Shown here: piece by piece, positions 26,518 through 37,155 of the stretch
How the letters are laid out: every line of letters begins with the position of its first letter
Position numbering within the stretch: position 1 is the stretch's first letter
NCBI GenBank assembly: GCA_012295275.1
Contig: CM022678.1
Span: forward strand, 9,169,529 to 9,233,528
Direction: 5' to 3'
Length of the DNA stretch: 64,000 bases
Source: Chrysomallon squamiferum
Taxonomy: Eukaryota; Mollusca; Gastropoda; Neomphalida; Peltospiridae
The notes under the pieces: model-generated
Told to the model about the DNA's origin: nothing
The model's database searches: none
What the model saw: the letters and a program-made list of their open reading frames with translations, nothing else
Made by a program: the position numbers and the translations under genes

Positions 26518-26917
26518 TTATCTCCCCTTGACTGGAAATACATCAGCTGTGATGGGTGATGTTTGAGCAGGTTTCCTAGGCTTTGTTGGAGATGTTGTCC
26601 TCTTTCTGGGAGTCTCGTCTCTTTCCTCTGCTTTTGAATGATTTAAGTGTTTTTCTTTGGCTGGTTTTAGCTCAGCTGGCATTAAAGGTTCAAATTTTTC
26701 TCCATGATCACTGACATTCGACTGTTGAGGTTGGTCACCTGGTGTGACATTCTTCAACTTCATGCTGTCAGAATGCTGTAGTTGAACATGGTCGGCTGCA
26801 GTGTCTGTGGGGCTCAAGGTCACCAACATTGAGCTGCTCATCAGCAAAACTTTCACACGACATTAACCAAGAAAGTGGACAACTTGCTTGTCTGATTCTG
26901 ATTGGTGGGTGCCTCAT
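26518..26917 (-). pseudogene. CAMSAP: CAMSAP linker exon, left copy (open 112 codons)
   Basis: After acceptor CTACTCAG, a frame starting MKVLLMSSSMLVTLSPTD stays open for 112 codons. It is hydrophilic and rich in K, P, T and S, with EPLMPAELKPAKEKH, EERDETPRKRTTSPTKP and a final VKGR before the stop. CAMSAP1 of vertebrates has a closely similar EPLMPA-x-LKPAKEK stretch in its disordered linker, which anchors the identification. The right-arm copy is frameshifted and lacks the KEKHLNHSKAEERDE part. The N-terminal frame relative to exon E is uncertain. Confidence 0.75.
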
Positions 26918-27799
26918 CTGAGTAGATAAATAAATAAATAAACAAATCAATCAATCAATCAATCAATCAATAACTTACTGAATCTGATATTAAATAAATT
27001 TAAAAAAAACACAAATAGAATATTAAATAAAGAATTAATCAGTTTTCTTTATTTTTTCCCAATTCAACAAAGAAATCTATTATTTTATAATTACCACAAC
27101 AAAAACAACAACAACTACTACTACTACGACTACTGCTCCTGTTGCCACAGCTACTTTTCATTTTACTTTTATCATACAATTTCTCATTTAACTGTCATAT
27201 ACTCACACTCCCTCCATTACTACTACTACTGCAACAACAAAATTACTATTAGTACTGCTACTACTACTAAAACTAGTACTATGACTACAGCTAGTATTTT
27301 TCTGACCATTAGCCACACAAGATACATTATGATCACAAAGTATCATCGGCTATAATATCACCTATTACTACAAAGAAGAACTATTATTATTAAGTGCTAA
27401 TGCTATAACAACTACACTACTACAACAGTGGGTTGTACTACTATTACTAATATTACTATAACAACAACAACAACCTCTGCAGATGCGCTTGTTTCTGCCA
27501 GGTTAGTACAGATTCTTTGATGACATTTCTCTCCTGTGGCAAGCTCACAGAATCAGTTCTTCCTATGTACCCAGCAGTGGCTGAAAAACACCAGTCTTTT
27601 ATTTATTTATTTATTTATTTATTTGCAGTTTATTTATTTATTTGCAGATATATAAAATATTTGTCTTTCTGACAGATACCTATATTAATAACTAATATTT
27701 TATTCTGATATATTTTTTTCAAATTACTACATTATAAGTATAGTAAAAATTTTAGAATCATCAAATTATAGTTAAAACTCAGGCAAAATTAATTCTTAA

Positions 27800-28960
27800 T
27801 CCTGGCCACACACTCTTTTTTGTTGTTTATCTTTAGTGATATAATGAACAGTTCTACATAAATAATTAACATTAAACCAATACATAAATTTTCTTCTGTA
27901 AATAATTTTTCAATAAAATTCATAAGCATTTTCTAATACATCTTCCATTTTTCTAATTAATCCATTTACTGTTTTTAGTTCTTTAATAGAATTTAATTTC
28001 TGTTTTGATTTTTCTAAACTGAAACAAATGATGTATTTCTATCCATATCTAGATTCCATTGAGCTTTAGATCTTAAAATAGCACCATTACACTTACATCT
28101 CTCTATTAAATTTAACTTTTCATGTTACTCAAATCACAATGTCTATTTATAGCTAGTTTAGCATATTCTCATTTTAAAGCATTTTTTTATGTTATAATAT
28201 TTCTTGTTGTATAATTTTCTCTTATTTGGTGCAAAATGTTTTATATTTTAAGTTATTTGATCAAAGAACAGGTTCAGTTTGTAACAAAGGACACTCAGAA
28301 GCATTATTAATTACTTCAACAAGAGCTTTACAGAAAAGTTCATCTTTCAACAATTCATTATTAAAAATCCAAATACCCTGACCTGTCTCTAAACAAGAAA
28401 AATCTATTTCAAGTGATAATAAATTGTGATCACTAACTGAGGTATAGGATATGTATACATTACTCATAAACTGTAATAAATTTCTAAAAATTAAACCAAG
28501 AAATCAATTCTTGACTGATTTATAGTTTTTTAAACAATTTCAGATCTAGTAAACTCTCTTTTATCTGGATTTCTGTGTCACCAAATATCAACTAAATTAT
28601 AATTATAAATATCTGTAATTTATTACCACTTTTCATACTGAAAGTTTTATTATTAATGCCTAAATCTAAATTAGGATCTAAAATATCATTAAAATCTCCT
28701 GTCATTAATATATTTTTAAAATCCACAAATTTACATAATCATTTAAAAATAAAATATTTTCTGCAATATTATTTGGTGCATATACACTTATAAAACTATG
28801 TTCATCACCATCTATTTTAGTATTAATTTTTAAAATCCTGCCTGCAGTGTTGCAACTATCAAAGGTAAACTTCAATCTTTTGATATCAGTATTGCTACAC
28901 CCCTCCAGTATAAACACTAAAACTGAATATGACAAAATTCCAATGTTTCCAGTACAATAA
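27800..28960 (-). mobile_element. LINE endonuclease fragment, left-arm copy
   Basis: Minus-strand frames give CSNTDIKRLKFTFDSCN, GRILKINTKIDGDEHSFISV, YAPNN, then GDFNDILDPNLDLG near 28710-28660, and YISYTSVSDHNLLSLEIDFS with GIWIFNNELLKDE near 28460-28320. GDFN and SDH are standard motifs of the APE-type endonuclease of LINEs. Further down, ILRSKAQWNLDMDRNTSF matches the endonuclease-RT linker style. Frames are broken throughout. The same fragment at the same place in the right arm (52858-53900) means insertion preceded duplication. Confidence 0.8.
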
Positions 28961-29041
28961 TAAATTTCATAAATTCATTTAATAAAAGATAAAATTCAAT
29001 TGTGGGCTTGCAATGTAATTAAAAACTCTCACAAAACTTAC

Positions 29042-29280
29042 TTTCTGCTTCCTGACCATTCAGCAGCTGTCCTGTCTCTGTCAGTTTTATCATTTCAAAC
29101 CAGAAGAACAGCTCTGTGAGAAAGGCTAAGAGGTTTTCTCGTATACTGTCTCGTGTGTACAGGAGATCCTCGTAGGTGAAATGGAAAAAGTTGATGGAAG
29201 ATGCCGTTCACAGAATGTTTTGGTGAGGCGTAGATTATGTAAAGGATTAGCTATTCCTAACCCGTCTTTCAAACATATAT
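29042..29280 (-). pseudogene. CAMSAP: CAMSAP calponin-homology-like exon E, left copy
   Basis: It is 239 bases bounded by TTTTTTCTTCAG and GTAAGT, exactly the length of the right copy. The first frame gives DICLKDGLGIANPLHNLRLT then FCERHLPS. A one-base frame change at the CAACTTTTTCC stretch then leads to FHFTYEDLLYTRDSIRENLL and FLTELFFWFEM. Both halves match the CAMSAP CH-like domain (D-I-C-L ... S-L-Y-N-L ... F-C ... E-D-L-L-Y ... N ... F ... L-F-x-W-F-E). The frame change is present in both arms. Confidence 0.85.
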
Positions 29281-29387
29281 CTGAAGAAAAAATAAACAAC
29301 AATGAGGCAATTAATATTTAATAACACAGTAAAAGAGGTTAAGGAGGATGAAAAGGATGTGATAACTGACAGACAGACAGACAGAAC

Positions 29388-29425
<38 letters not shown>

Positions 29426-30611
29426 ACAAATTATATTCAAAACCAAAAAAAAAAAAAAAAACCGACCTAATAATAAAATATGAATTTTGTTGATTATGAA
29501 ATATAAAATCAAAAAGCGCCCCAAAACCCCATCCTCTTTTAACTAGATATTAAGATTCATAAATTTACTTTATGCTAAATTTAAAGTTACCATGTGATTC
29601 ATACTGTTTATTTACAAAAAAAATGTGTTATTTAACAAACCATGAAAACTGAGACACTTCAGACAACAGAGACGACAGACAACAGCTACTGTACATATGT
29701 CTCATGTCTTTTAGTATGTCTGTCATCACAGGAACAGTCACACTGTCTGAAGGGCTGGCAGTTCCAATCTGGTAACAGGAAAGTTAAACATTTTAAAATA
29801 TGATGCTTCTTGTCTTCTTCTTTTGTTTTATAATATAGAAATTTACAACAAAATAATCATATTGGTATGAATGTAAGTATAGGAATGTGAGTGTGTGCCT
29901 GACAAATGTACATGGTAAAAAGTGTACTGTGTGTTTACAAGATACTAATGTAATTTGTGTGTATGTGCATGTCTACCTACTGATATATTATTAACAAACT
30001 GCAACCTCCTGCATTAAATTAAATTAAACTTAATTATGTTTAGAACAATGAGAAATATTTAAATAAAAACAACTCCAATTAAAAACAATGCAGCAGTACA
30101 AACTTTATTTAAGCAGACTATAATTGTGTCCTCAGTGCCTGATGGAAGTTCACTGGATGCGTTAAAAGTTGTAATTCATCTGAAAGTTTTAAAATTGCTT
30201 GTTCAAAATGTTGAATTTAAAGTATGAGGTCTCTTTATGCTATATGATAAATTATACAAAACATGCACCCCAAATATCATTCTCCTTCTCCCTCTCTCCC
30301 TGTCTCTCCATTCCTTAATCCTCTCTCTCTCTCATACATTAGTACATTTGCATGTTTAACTGCAATCATCATAATCCTTCGCCTTCTTTTCAGCTATCAT
30401 TTAATAATCAAAGTAGAAAAATGAATACTTTAACTATACCTCAGCTTTAACTGAAATATAATTTACCAAAATATAAAAGGAAGAAAAGTAAATCAACTTT
30501 GACAGAGTCAAACTAACTCAGTTTAATAATAAAAAAAAAAAAAAAAATCAAATTTTAATATTTAACAAGATAATAATATAAATAAATAAATAAACAAAAA
30601 CAACAGCATAC

Positions 30612-30697
30612 CTGATGGCAGGGACAGCACATTCTTCTGAAACAACTTCACTGGCATATGCCAACATCAGCGCATCAATTAGAGCTATATGTACATT
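30612..30697 (-). pseudogene. CAMSAP: CAMSAP exon B (left arm only)
   Basis: It is 86 bases between CTTTTAG and GTATGC, open in the frame NVHIALIDALMLAYASEVV. The family has a similar H-x-A-x-x-D-x-L-M-x-A-Y segment after the K-G-I-Y region. I found no partner in the right arm between 50.91 and 51.6 kb, so this exon appears lost there. Confidence 0.75.
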
Positions 30698-30999
30698 CTA
30701 AAAGAAAAAAGAAATAAAATAATAATAAAAATAATAACTAAGCAGTTATAAATAAATAACTAATACGTCTGTTATTATCAAAATATAAATTTAACTATAT
30801 TATTCAGACAAAGTGTGCTTTGGGATATCTTCAATATACTTTGTTATTAATAAATAATGCAACATAATTATTATATTAAACAGATTACAAAACAATAGCA
30901 AATAAGTGAATTTTATTACACTATTTTATAATCAATAAAGAGTTTCTACAAAACTTATTTTACTCTCTAAGACACGAACATAAAATAAATTATACTCAC

Positions 31000-31108
31000 A
31001 ACTCAGAATGGTGCAGTTTGCATAAGAATGGTTTCTGTAACAGGTGATTCATCCTTCTCCATGATGTAAATTCCCTTTCTTGACAGATGTGAATAATAAT
31101 ACAGTGAC
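31000..31108 (-). pseudogene. CAMSAP: CAMSAP exon A, left copy, CGA to TGA stop
   Basis: Acceptor TTTTTCGTAG, 109 bases, donor GTGAGT. It encodes HLSRKGIYIMEKDESPVTET and ILMQTAPF, then TGA GTT. In the right arm the same position is CGA with a one-base insertion just upstream. The ancestral codons were probably TTC CGA GTT, so the left stop is a C-to-T change at a CpG. Confidence 0.75.
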
Positions 31109-31270
31109 CTACGAAAAATAGCAATGTCAATAGTAAATATAATGTTTATTTTTTGGAAGTACATGATATTTTTTGTTATCAATCTACATTTGTCTGATAA
31201 ATGCATTTTTCTCTGCCTTATTATCGTTTGTGAATGTTATAATAAATTTATTTACATATGAAATTGCCAA

Positions 31271-31273
<3 letters not shown>

Positions 31274-31328
<55 letters not shown>
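31274..31328. repeat. (TC)n microsatellite
   Basis: A long TC run in a roughly 330-base stretch (31110-31440) of the left arm that is missing from the right arm, where exon A directly abuts the arm start. Confidence 0.95.
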
Positions 31329-31331
<3 letters not shown>

Positions 31332-31705
31332 ACGATTATAGTTTATTATAGTTTATACGGTGAACACCTCTCTTTCTGCTTCTTTCACACATACACTGAT
31401 ACAGTGATACACATTACATCATGATCATGTTTACCTCGTTCCATGGCTGAAAATCTGCGCATAATCCGCATTCGATTCACGCTTGGATTCACACAAACAT
31501 AAAACATCCCAATCCATTTGGATTCTCGTGAAATATTTCCAAAATTCTATTAAATTGAATAATCAACAAGTAAAACGTTACCGAATTAAAAACAAAAATA
31601 AACTGGCTGTCAAACATCAGTTCAAACTGGTTTGAAAAGCGTAGCATACATTCGAATCCGTGTATGTTCGAAACATCGTGGTTTATCGAGACTAGCCTGG
31701 CCTTA

Positions 31706-32200
31706 ACCTAATTTTATTTAGTATTTAAGAAGTCATTAATTTGTTTATTCTCACAAAAATTATTATAAAATTTGTAGAAATTTATTCTGTATTCATTTCT
31801 GAACTAAAAATGAAATTAAGAAAAATATCCATAATAATTATAAATATTATTAATATTAATAAATAAATAATTGCGATAATAATTTTTAAGAAACAAAAAA
31901 GAACTGTTATAAATAAATAAATAAAAAATAAAGTAAATTAATAAAATAAAATAAAATAAAGTTAACTTAAAAAACAAAAATGCAACATAAAAAAATAAAA
32001 TAAAAACGGGATAAAAAACAGTCATAACTATTCTTAAAAAACAAGGAACCCCCCACCCCGAAACCACCACCACAAAATAAAAACACTTCCTCATAGTTAA
32101 AAATTAAAGTTTAAATGAAACAGATATATGATTGTATTTTATTTATTTATTTATTTTTTTTTTTTTTTTTTTAATTATTATTAATATTTTTTGCTACCAG
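31706..32200. other. AT-rich spacer start, nothing coding
   Basis: Just inside the left-arm boundary. The 92-codon minus-strand frame 31816-32094 is dominated by F, Y, L and I from AT-rich sequence and has no motif. A poly-T tract lies at 32150-32172. Confidence 0.6.
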
Positions 32201-32408
32201 GCCTTTTTCTGAGGAGAACGGATTCTGTTGGATATATACAGAGGACTCGAATGTCTCCGTCTATTCGACCGAGATGATCCGAACGGTCCCGATCACTTTT
32301 CCGATACTGGGTCAGCGAGACTCGTGGTTTTGTTTATCAAGACTACAGTTAGCGCCATGCCTATCCGGTCGAGAAAGTTAGTGTTATAAACCGATGTTGG
32401 CAAATTCA
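32201..32408 (+). CDS. CpG-rich exon candidate with 60-codon frame
   Basis: TTTTTTGCTACCAG is followed by a stretch unusually rich in CpG for this window. Frame 32202-32381 is open for about 60 codons (PFSEENGFCWIYTEDSNVSV, then RTVPITFPILGQRDSW) and ends at TAG. A consensus donor (TTCAGGTAAGC) lies at 32408/32409. Coding bias looks real, but the in-frame stop before the donor means this frame would be terminal. It could instead be a non-coding first exon or promoter-like CpG patch. No homologous sequence elsewhere in the window and no family recognised. Confidence 0.35.
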
Positions 32409-32736
32409 GGTAAGCCGATAAGTCCACTTTATCGAACTACTAGCAAACCTTTTGTATGAAATAAATATTTGAGATTAATACTGACTCTTGTGTTATATCT
32501 TATAGAGAAAAAGGCGACTTCCCCATAACCATTTTACCATCCCAATCGCCGAAACGGAACTTTGGTCGCAATTAATTCTCAAACATTCTGACTTAATAAT
32601 TTATAATTTTAATATTTTCGGTAACTTTTAAATATTTTTTTAATTTCTTTTTGTTTCGAAATTATATGTGATAAATTTTATAATTTTTTTTTTTTTTTTT
32701 TACAATTTATTTATTAGGCTTGTCAATGATAAATGT

Positions 32737-32890
32737 AATTTTTCTCTCTACAGGATAAACAAGCCTTCTGCTGACCAGAAAAAAGACCAAGGTTGACCAC
32801 TTGACCATGAGTGTAGTGAAGCGTTCATTGAAAAACATGACTTCTCCAGTCCTGGCAGTTAAGAGAAATTTGTACAGACTCAGACACTGA
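32737..32890 (+). other. Exon-like stretch after acceptor, unrecognised
   Basis: TTTTTCTCTCTACAG precedes a less AT-rich stretch with a frame reading SLLLTRKKTKVDHLTM and MSVVKRSLKNMTSPVLAVKR to a stop at about 32890. A TAA sits at the very start of this frame, so a coding exon would need an alternative acceptor (AACAAG) or the internal ATG. Weak. Confidence 0.25.
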
Positions 32891-33318
32891 GATGTGCTCA
32901 ACATGTTTGTAAACAGATGCTGGGTATAATGGACAAATAATTCAGTTTACTACAAGATTTTATAAATTACTTAATGCCACCTGAGAATGTTTTAATATTA
33001 ATATTATTTTAATTTTGTTACTATTAATTAGGTATGTTTAGTGAACAATGAGTTAACAGTGAAAAGACAGTGATTTATATCTATCATTAATTAATTCTAT
33101 AATTATTGTTTGTTTATTTAATTTTTTAAATGATAAAATAAAATCATTATCATTTTTCAACTGATGCTGTTTTAAATGTTTTTATATTAATGTTAAATTG
33201 AGGTAAACAAAAAACTGATTAAAAAAATGAAGAAAAAAGAAACAAGTAAAAAACATTTTAAAAATAATAAATTACTTTTGTTTCAGACTGAGAATGTAGA
33301 AGTCAGGGTTTGACATCG

Positions 33319-33518
33319 NNNNNNNNNNNNNNNNNNNNNNNNNNNNNNNNNNNNNNNNNNNNNNNNNNNNNNNNNNNNNNNNNNNNNNNNNNNNNNNNNN
33401 NNNNNNNNNNNNNNNNNNNNNNNNNNNNNNNNNNNNNNNNNNNNNNNNNNNNNNNNNNNNNNNNNNNNNNNNNNNNNNNNNNNNNNNNNNNNNNNNNNNN
33501 NNNNNNNNNNNNNNNNNN
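33319..33518. other. Assembly gap (200 N)
   Basis: Exactly 200 N characters, the usual placeholder for a scaffold join of unknown length. It abuts the TG-rich array, so the gap probably reflects repeat sequence that could not be assembled. Confidence 1.
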
Positions 33519-33534
33519 TTGGTATGCTTCGTTC

Positions 33535-34097
33535 GGTTACGTGTGTTTGTATGTGTGTCTGTGTGTTTGTATGCGTGTTATGTGTTTGTATGTGTGTGTC
33601 TGTGTGTGTGTTTGTATGTGTGTCTGTGTGTTTGTATCCGTGTGTGTCTGTGTGTGTGTTTGTGTGTGTTTGTATGTGTGTGTGTGTTTATGTGTGTATG
33701 TTTGTATGTGTGTCTGTGTGTTTGTATGCGTGTTATGTGTTTGTATGTGTGTGTGTCTGTGTGTGTGTTTGTATGTGTGTGTAAGTGGTGTGTGTGTGTG
33801 TTTGAATGTGTGTTTATGTGGTGAGTGTTTATGTGTGTGTTTGTATGTGGTGTGTTTGTCTTTTGTGTGACTGTGTATGTGTTTTTTATGTGTGTATATG
33901 GTGTGTGTGTGGTGTGTGTATGTGGTGTGTGTTTGATTGTGCGTGTGTATGTTGGTATATGTACGTGTGTATCTGTGTGTACGAATGTGTGTATGTGTGT
34001 GTCTGTGTGTGTAAATGTATGTGTGTGTCTGTACGTCTGTGTATGTGTGTATGTATGTGTGTGTGAATGTGTGTATGTATCTGTGTATGTTTTTGTC
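33535..34097. repeat. TG-rich variable tandem array
   Basis: About 560 bases of TG dinucleotides interspersed with TATG, TCTG, TTTG and GTGG variants, showing a higher-order repeat of roughly 20-30 bases. Open frames of V, C, M and Y in all three plus-strand frames are artefacts of the array. Confidence 0.95.
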
Positions 34098-34234
34098 TCT
34101 TTTTTCTTCTTTCCTTTTATTTGTTTATTTCATTCTTTCCATTAAAAAATAAATAAATAAGAAAGTAAATTAACTTCATGTCTAACAGAGAAATTTATAA
34201 AATATGTGAAGCAGAATAAAAATGTAAAAGTTGA

Positions 34235-34345
34235 AAACTTTTTTCACACACGTGGGCCGACGGCGCGCACGTTTTGCACGTGTTGAAACATTTCTCCCGA
34301 CCCGCGGGGAAAGTGTCACAGAGATTTTTCACATGTTGAAAATGC
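34235..34345. promoter_or_regulatory. Small CpG-rich islet with two CACGTG E-boxes
   Basis: About 100 bases of GC- and CpG-rich unique sequence between the TG array and the CATA array. CACGTG occurs at 34249-34254 and 34277-34282, with GGCGCGCACG between them and CCCGACCCGCGGGG after. bHLH factors bind CACGTG, and the ACGTG core also fits HIF/ARNT sites. It lies about 1.3 kb beyond the 3' end of the TRIM-like gene, so any target is unclear. Confidence 0.35.
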
Positions 34346-34454
34346 TAGGGATCTCCAAAACAATAATCTGTATTAGCTGTTAATAATAAATTTATAATAA
34401 ATCTCAACAGTGAACTGCTTTGTTCTACACTGATATTATACACATTAATTATAT

Positions 34455-34516
34455 TATACAGACATACATACAGACATACATACATACATACATACATACA
34501 TACATACATACATACA

Positions 34517-34547
<31 letters not shown>

Positions 34548-35112
34548 CAGACAGACAGACATACATACATACATACATACATACATACATACAGACAGAC
34601 ATACATACATACATACATACATACATACATACATACATACATACATACATACATACATACATTCATACATACATACATACATACATTCATACATACATAC
34701 ATACATACATACATTCATTCATACATACATTCATAGACATACATACATACATTCATACATACATACATACATACATACATACATACATACATACATACAA
34801 ACATACATACATACATACATTCATACATAAATACATACATACATACATTTACATACAGACAGACAGACAAACATACATACATTCATACATAAATACATAC
34901 AGACATTCATTTAAACATACAACATAAATACATTCATTCATAATACATAATTCATACATACACATTACATTCATTCATACATACATACATAAATTCATAC
35001 ATTCATACATACATTCATACATACATACATACATACATTCATACATACATACATACATACAGACAGACATACATACATACATTCATACATACATACATAC
35101 ATACATACATAC
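34455..35112. repeat. (CATA)n tetranucleotide array
   Basis: About 650 bases of CATA units with scattered CAGA and CATT variants. It gives long Y-I-H-T and M-Y-V-C frames on both strands that are not genes. It ends at CATACAGTTAGG. Confidence 0.97.
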
Positions 35113-35536
35113 AGTTAGGTGAATACATAGGTAGCTATACAGACAAAGAAATCACGAAACAATATAAAATAGTTTTAAAATTTAAATGAAATAAAGACAG
35201 AACAATTTTTTTTAATTATCATATAAATATTTTATTACAGTTTTCATTGTACAAGTATAAATTAAATATTCCAACATTATTTGAAATAAAATATAGTTTA
35301 GATGTAAGAAAAGAGAGAGAGAGAGAGAGAAGAGAGAGTTAAAATGACAAAACTTGGTGAAAATTTCAAAAGTAAATCAGAGTCTGTTTTAAAGTGAAAT
35401 CTATTTTGTAATTTAGCAAGTTTAAACGATAAAGTAATTCATAATAAATAAATAACATATTTAAAAATAAAAATAAAGAAAGTAAACAAATTAACTAAAT
35501 TAATTACCTTACAGTAAATAAATAACTGATTTTCTG
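35113..35536. other. 3' flank of the TRIM-like gene
   Basis: AT-rich non-coding sequence with a short AG run at 35310-35336. No gene seen. Confidence 0.6.
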
Positions 35537-35542
35537 TTTATT
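35537..35542 (-). terminator. Polyadenylation signal candidate
   Basis: TTTATT on the plus strand gives AATAAA on the minus strand, about 75 bases after the stop codon of the TRIM-like gene. The distance is reasonable, but AATAAA is common in such AT-rich DNA. Confidence 0.4.
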
Positions 35543-35617
35543 TACAAGAAAGAAATGTCTGTGGACTTTCAACTTCAAAACAGTTCAGTGAAACTAACTT
35601 AGCAGACAGTTTGAAGT

Positions 35618-37112
35618 TTACTTTTTACACCACGTAAATATTTTTATTTCACTGTTAGTCTGTGCCACGTAGAGTTTGTTGTCATCACAACAGACACACC
35701 AAGGTTCGGACAGTCCATCCTGGTCAGTGAGGATGTCACGTGTAATGTTACCATCTCGAGACAACTGAACAACACAATTTCTATTTCCACTACAAACAAA
35801 AATATTTCCCTCCCTGTCACATGTAACACCTTTCAAGTTTATCAGTTTGTCTGAATCACGTGACTCCCATTTGACGTCACCTGATGACGTCACACAAAAT
35901 AATCTGTTTTCTCTCAGTGACACAACAATCAGACATTGATCTTGAACTGTGAGAAACCTCGGACTGGGGATCAAACCTGTTGAGATAGAATTAATGAGCT
36001 GACCACTGTCTGTCAGTATGTCCAAGCACTCATTAGACCACCACCCACCAGTGACCGCGAGACGGTTGCCAGGTAACACAGAGATAAACAGATACTGTTT
36101 ACCAGTTGTAATTGTTTTTATCAGTTTGAAGTTTTCCAAATTTAAAAACAATATTTTATTTTCATCTGGCAGAGCAACGACAACAACAACATCACCCCGC
36201 TGACCACGTGACTCAGCAAGACCGCGTGGACTAGTGGAAGTCACGTGTTTGTTTATCAGTGATTTTCTTTCTAAACAAAAACATTTTACACATTTATTGT
36301 TTCTATCACTAACAACAATTTTACTCTTGTCCTCACCTGACACCAGCATGGAAAACACTAAAGGATTTGTTTTATCTTCTTGTGTTTTTGTGTTAATGGT
36401 GTCTGTGTGTTTGAGTGTGTCTGTCTGTTTGTCTATCTGTGTGTCTGTGTGTTGTGTTTTTGTGTTAATGGTGTCTGTGTGTTTGAGTGTGTCTGTCTGT
36501 TTGTCTATCTGTGTGTCTGTGTGTTGTGTTTTTGTGTTAATGGTGTCTGTCTGTTTGTCTATCTGTGTGTCTGTTTTCATGTTTGTGATTATTTCACCGA
36601 TGTGCACAGACATTTCTTTCTTTTTGTCAGATTTTCTCAGATTTATTTTGAATTCTGCTTTTTCTATTTGTGAAAGAGATTTTGTCAGAAACTTTGAAGT
36701 TGTGTTTTGAAGTTTGGTGAATTTTGGAAGATTTGTTTTTATGTCTGACTCTGATTTTTCTTTTAACAAATTTTCACCAAGTTTTATAAACTTTTCATTT
36801 TCATCAATCAGATGTTTGTGTTCTCTAAACAACTTTTCTATTTCTGAGTTTACAAAGTTCTGAGATTTTTCTATTTCTCTTATTAGCCTGTCTTGTTCTT
36901 TGTGGACTGCGGCTGTGAAATCTGTTATTAGTGTGTTACCAATCCTTCTGACCTCTTCTGTGGTGTCCACGACGTTGATGTCGACGGCTTGGCGAAGTTG
37001 CTCAATCTTATCATCCATCTCTGTCTGAAGAATTTCTTTGTAGGATTTGAGAATCTCAGAAACAGAACTCAGAATTGAAATGTGGCCTCCCTTTTTAGCT
37101 GAAATAAATAAG

Positions 37113-37155
<43 letters not shown>

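Larger units (their letters stand above)
26518..31108 (-). pseudogene. CAMSAP: CAMSAP/Patronin-like pseudogene, left-arm copy
   Basis: CAMSAP/Patronin proteins bind and stabilise microtubule minus ends. Six exon relics lie on the minus strand in protein order. Exon A (31108-31000) has LSRKGIYIMEKDESPVTET. Exon B (30697-30612) has HIALIDALMLAYASEVVSEE. Exon C (about 30179-30095) has TTFNASSELPSGTEDT. Exon D (29768 to about 29640) has SVTVPVMTDILKD. Exon E (29280-29042) has DICLKDG, NLRLTKTFCERHLPS and YEDLLYTRDSIRENLLAF. The linker exon (26917-26518) has EPLMPAELKPAKEKH. CAMSAP family members carry these segments in this order in the N-terminal region, the calponin-homology-like domain and the linker. 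The N-terminus before exon A, parts of the CH domain and the C-terminal CKK domain are not seen. Stops (TGA in exon A and at the start of exon C) and a frame break in exon E show it is not functional. A LINE fragment sits between exon E and the linker. Confidence 0.85.
17232..31705 (-). repeat. Left arm of a large inverted duplication
   Basis: The reverse complement of this block matches 50579-64000. Anchors are 17341 with 63881, 19099-19302 with 62221-62018 (near-identical 67-codon frames), 23986-24055 with 58659-58590, 24761-24887 with 57874-57748, 29042-29280 with 52775-52537, and 31697 with about 50590. The inner end lies at TCTCGATAAACCACG-like sequence near 31700. The right arm is still matching at the window's last base, so the outer end is not reached. 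About 1.1 kb (22035-23150) has no partner in the right arm. Conversely, the 61 bp array and the 235 bp tandem pair of the right arm are missing here. Confidence 0.95.

Noticed and set aside
31816-32094. 92-codon minus-strand frame rich in F, Y and L
   Set aside because: Composition expected of AT-rich sequence, with no motif and no exon signals. It could mimic a membrane protein but has no support.
33524-34145. Several long cysteine/valine frames such as MCVCVCVFVCVC
   Set aside because: All three plus frames are open because the DNA is TG repeat with variants. The largest also spans the N gap.
34345-34830. Overlapping frames of Y-I-H-T and M-Y-V-C on both strands
   Set aside because: They arise from the CATA tetranucleotide array.
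34455-35112. Possible CRISPR-like or centromeric array
   Set aside because: Units are four bases with no spacers, and the genome is eukaryotic. It is a simple tetranucleotide repeat.
35868-35900. Two CRE-like GACGTCA motifs
   Set aside because: They lie within the coding exon of the TRIM-like gene, in codons for the propeller region, so no regulatory role is supported.
36234-36710. 158-codon plus-strand frame opposite the TRIM-like gene
   Set aside because: Antisense shadow of the coding minisatellite and coiled coil. The minus strand has RING and propeller motifs and correct splice signals.
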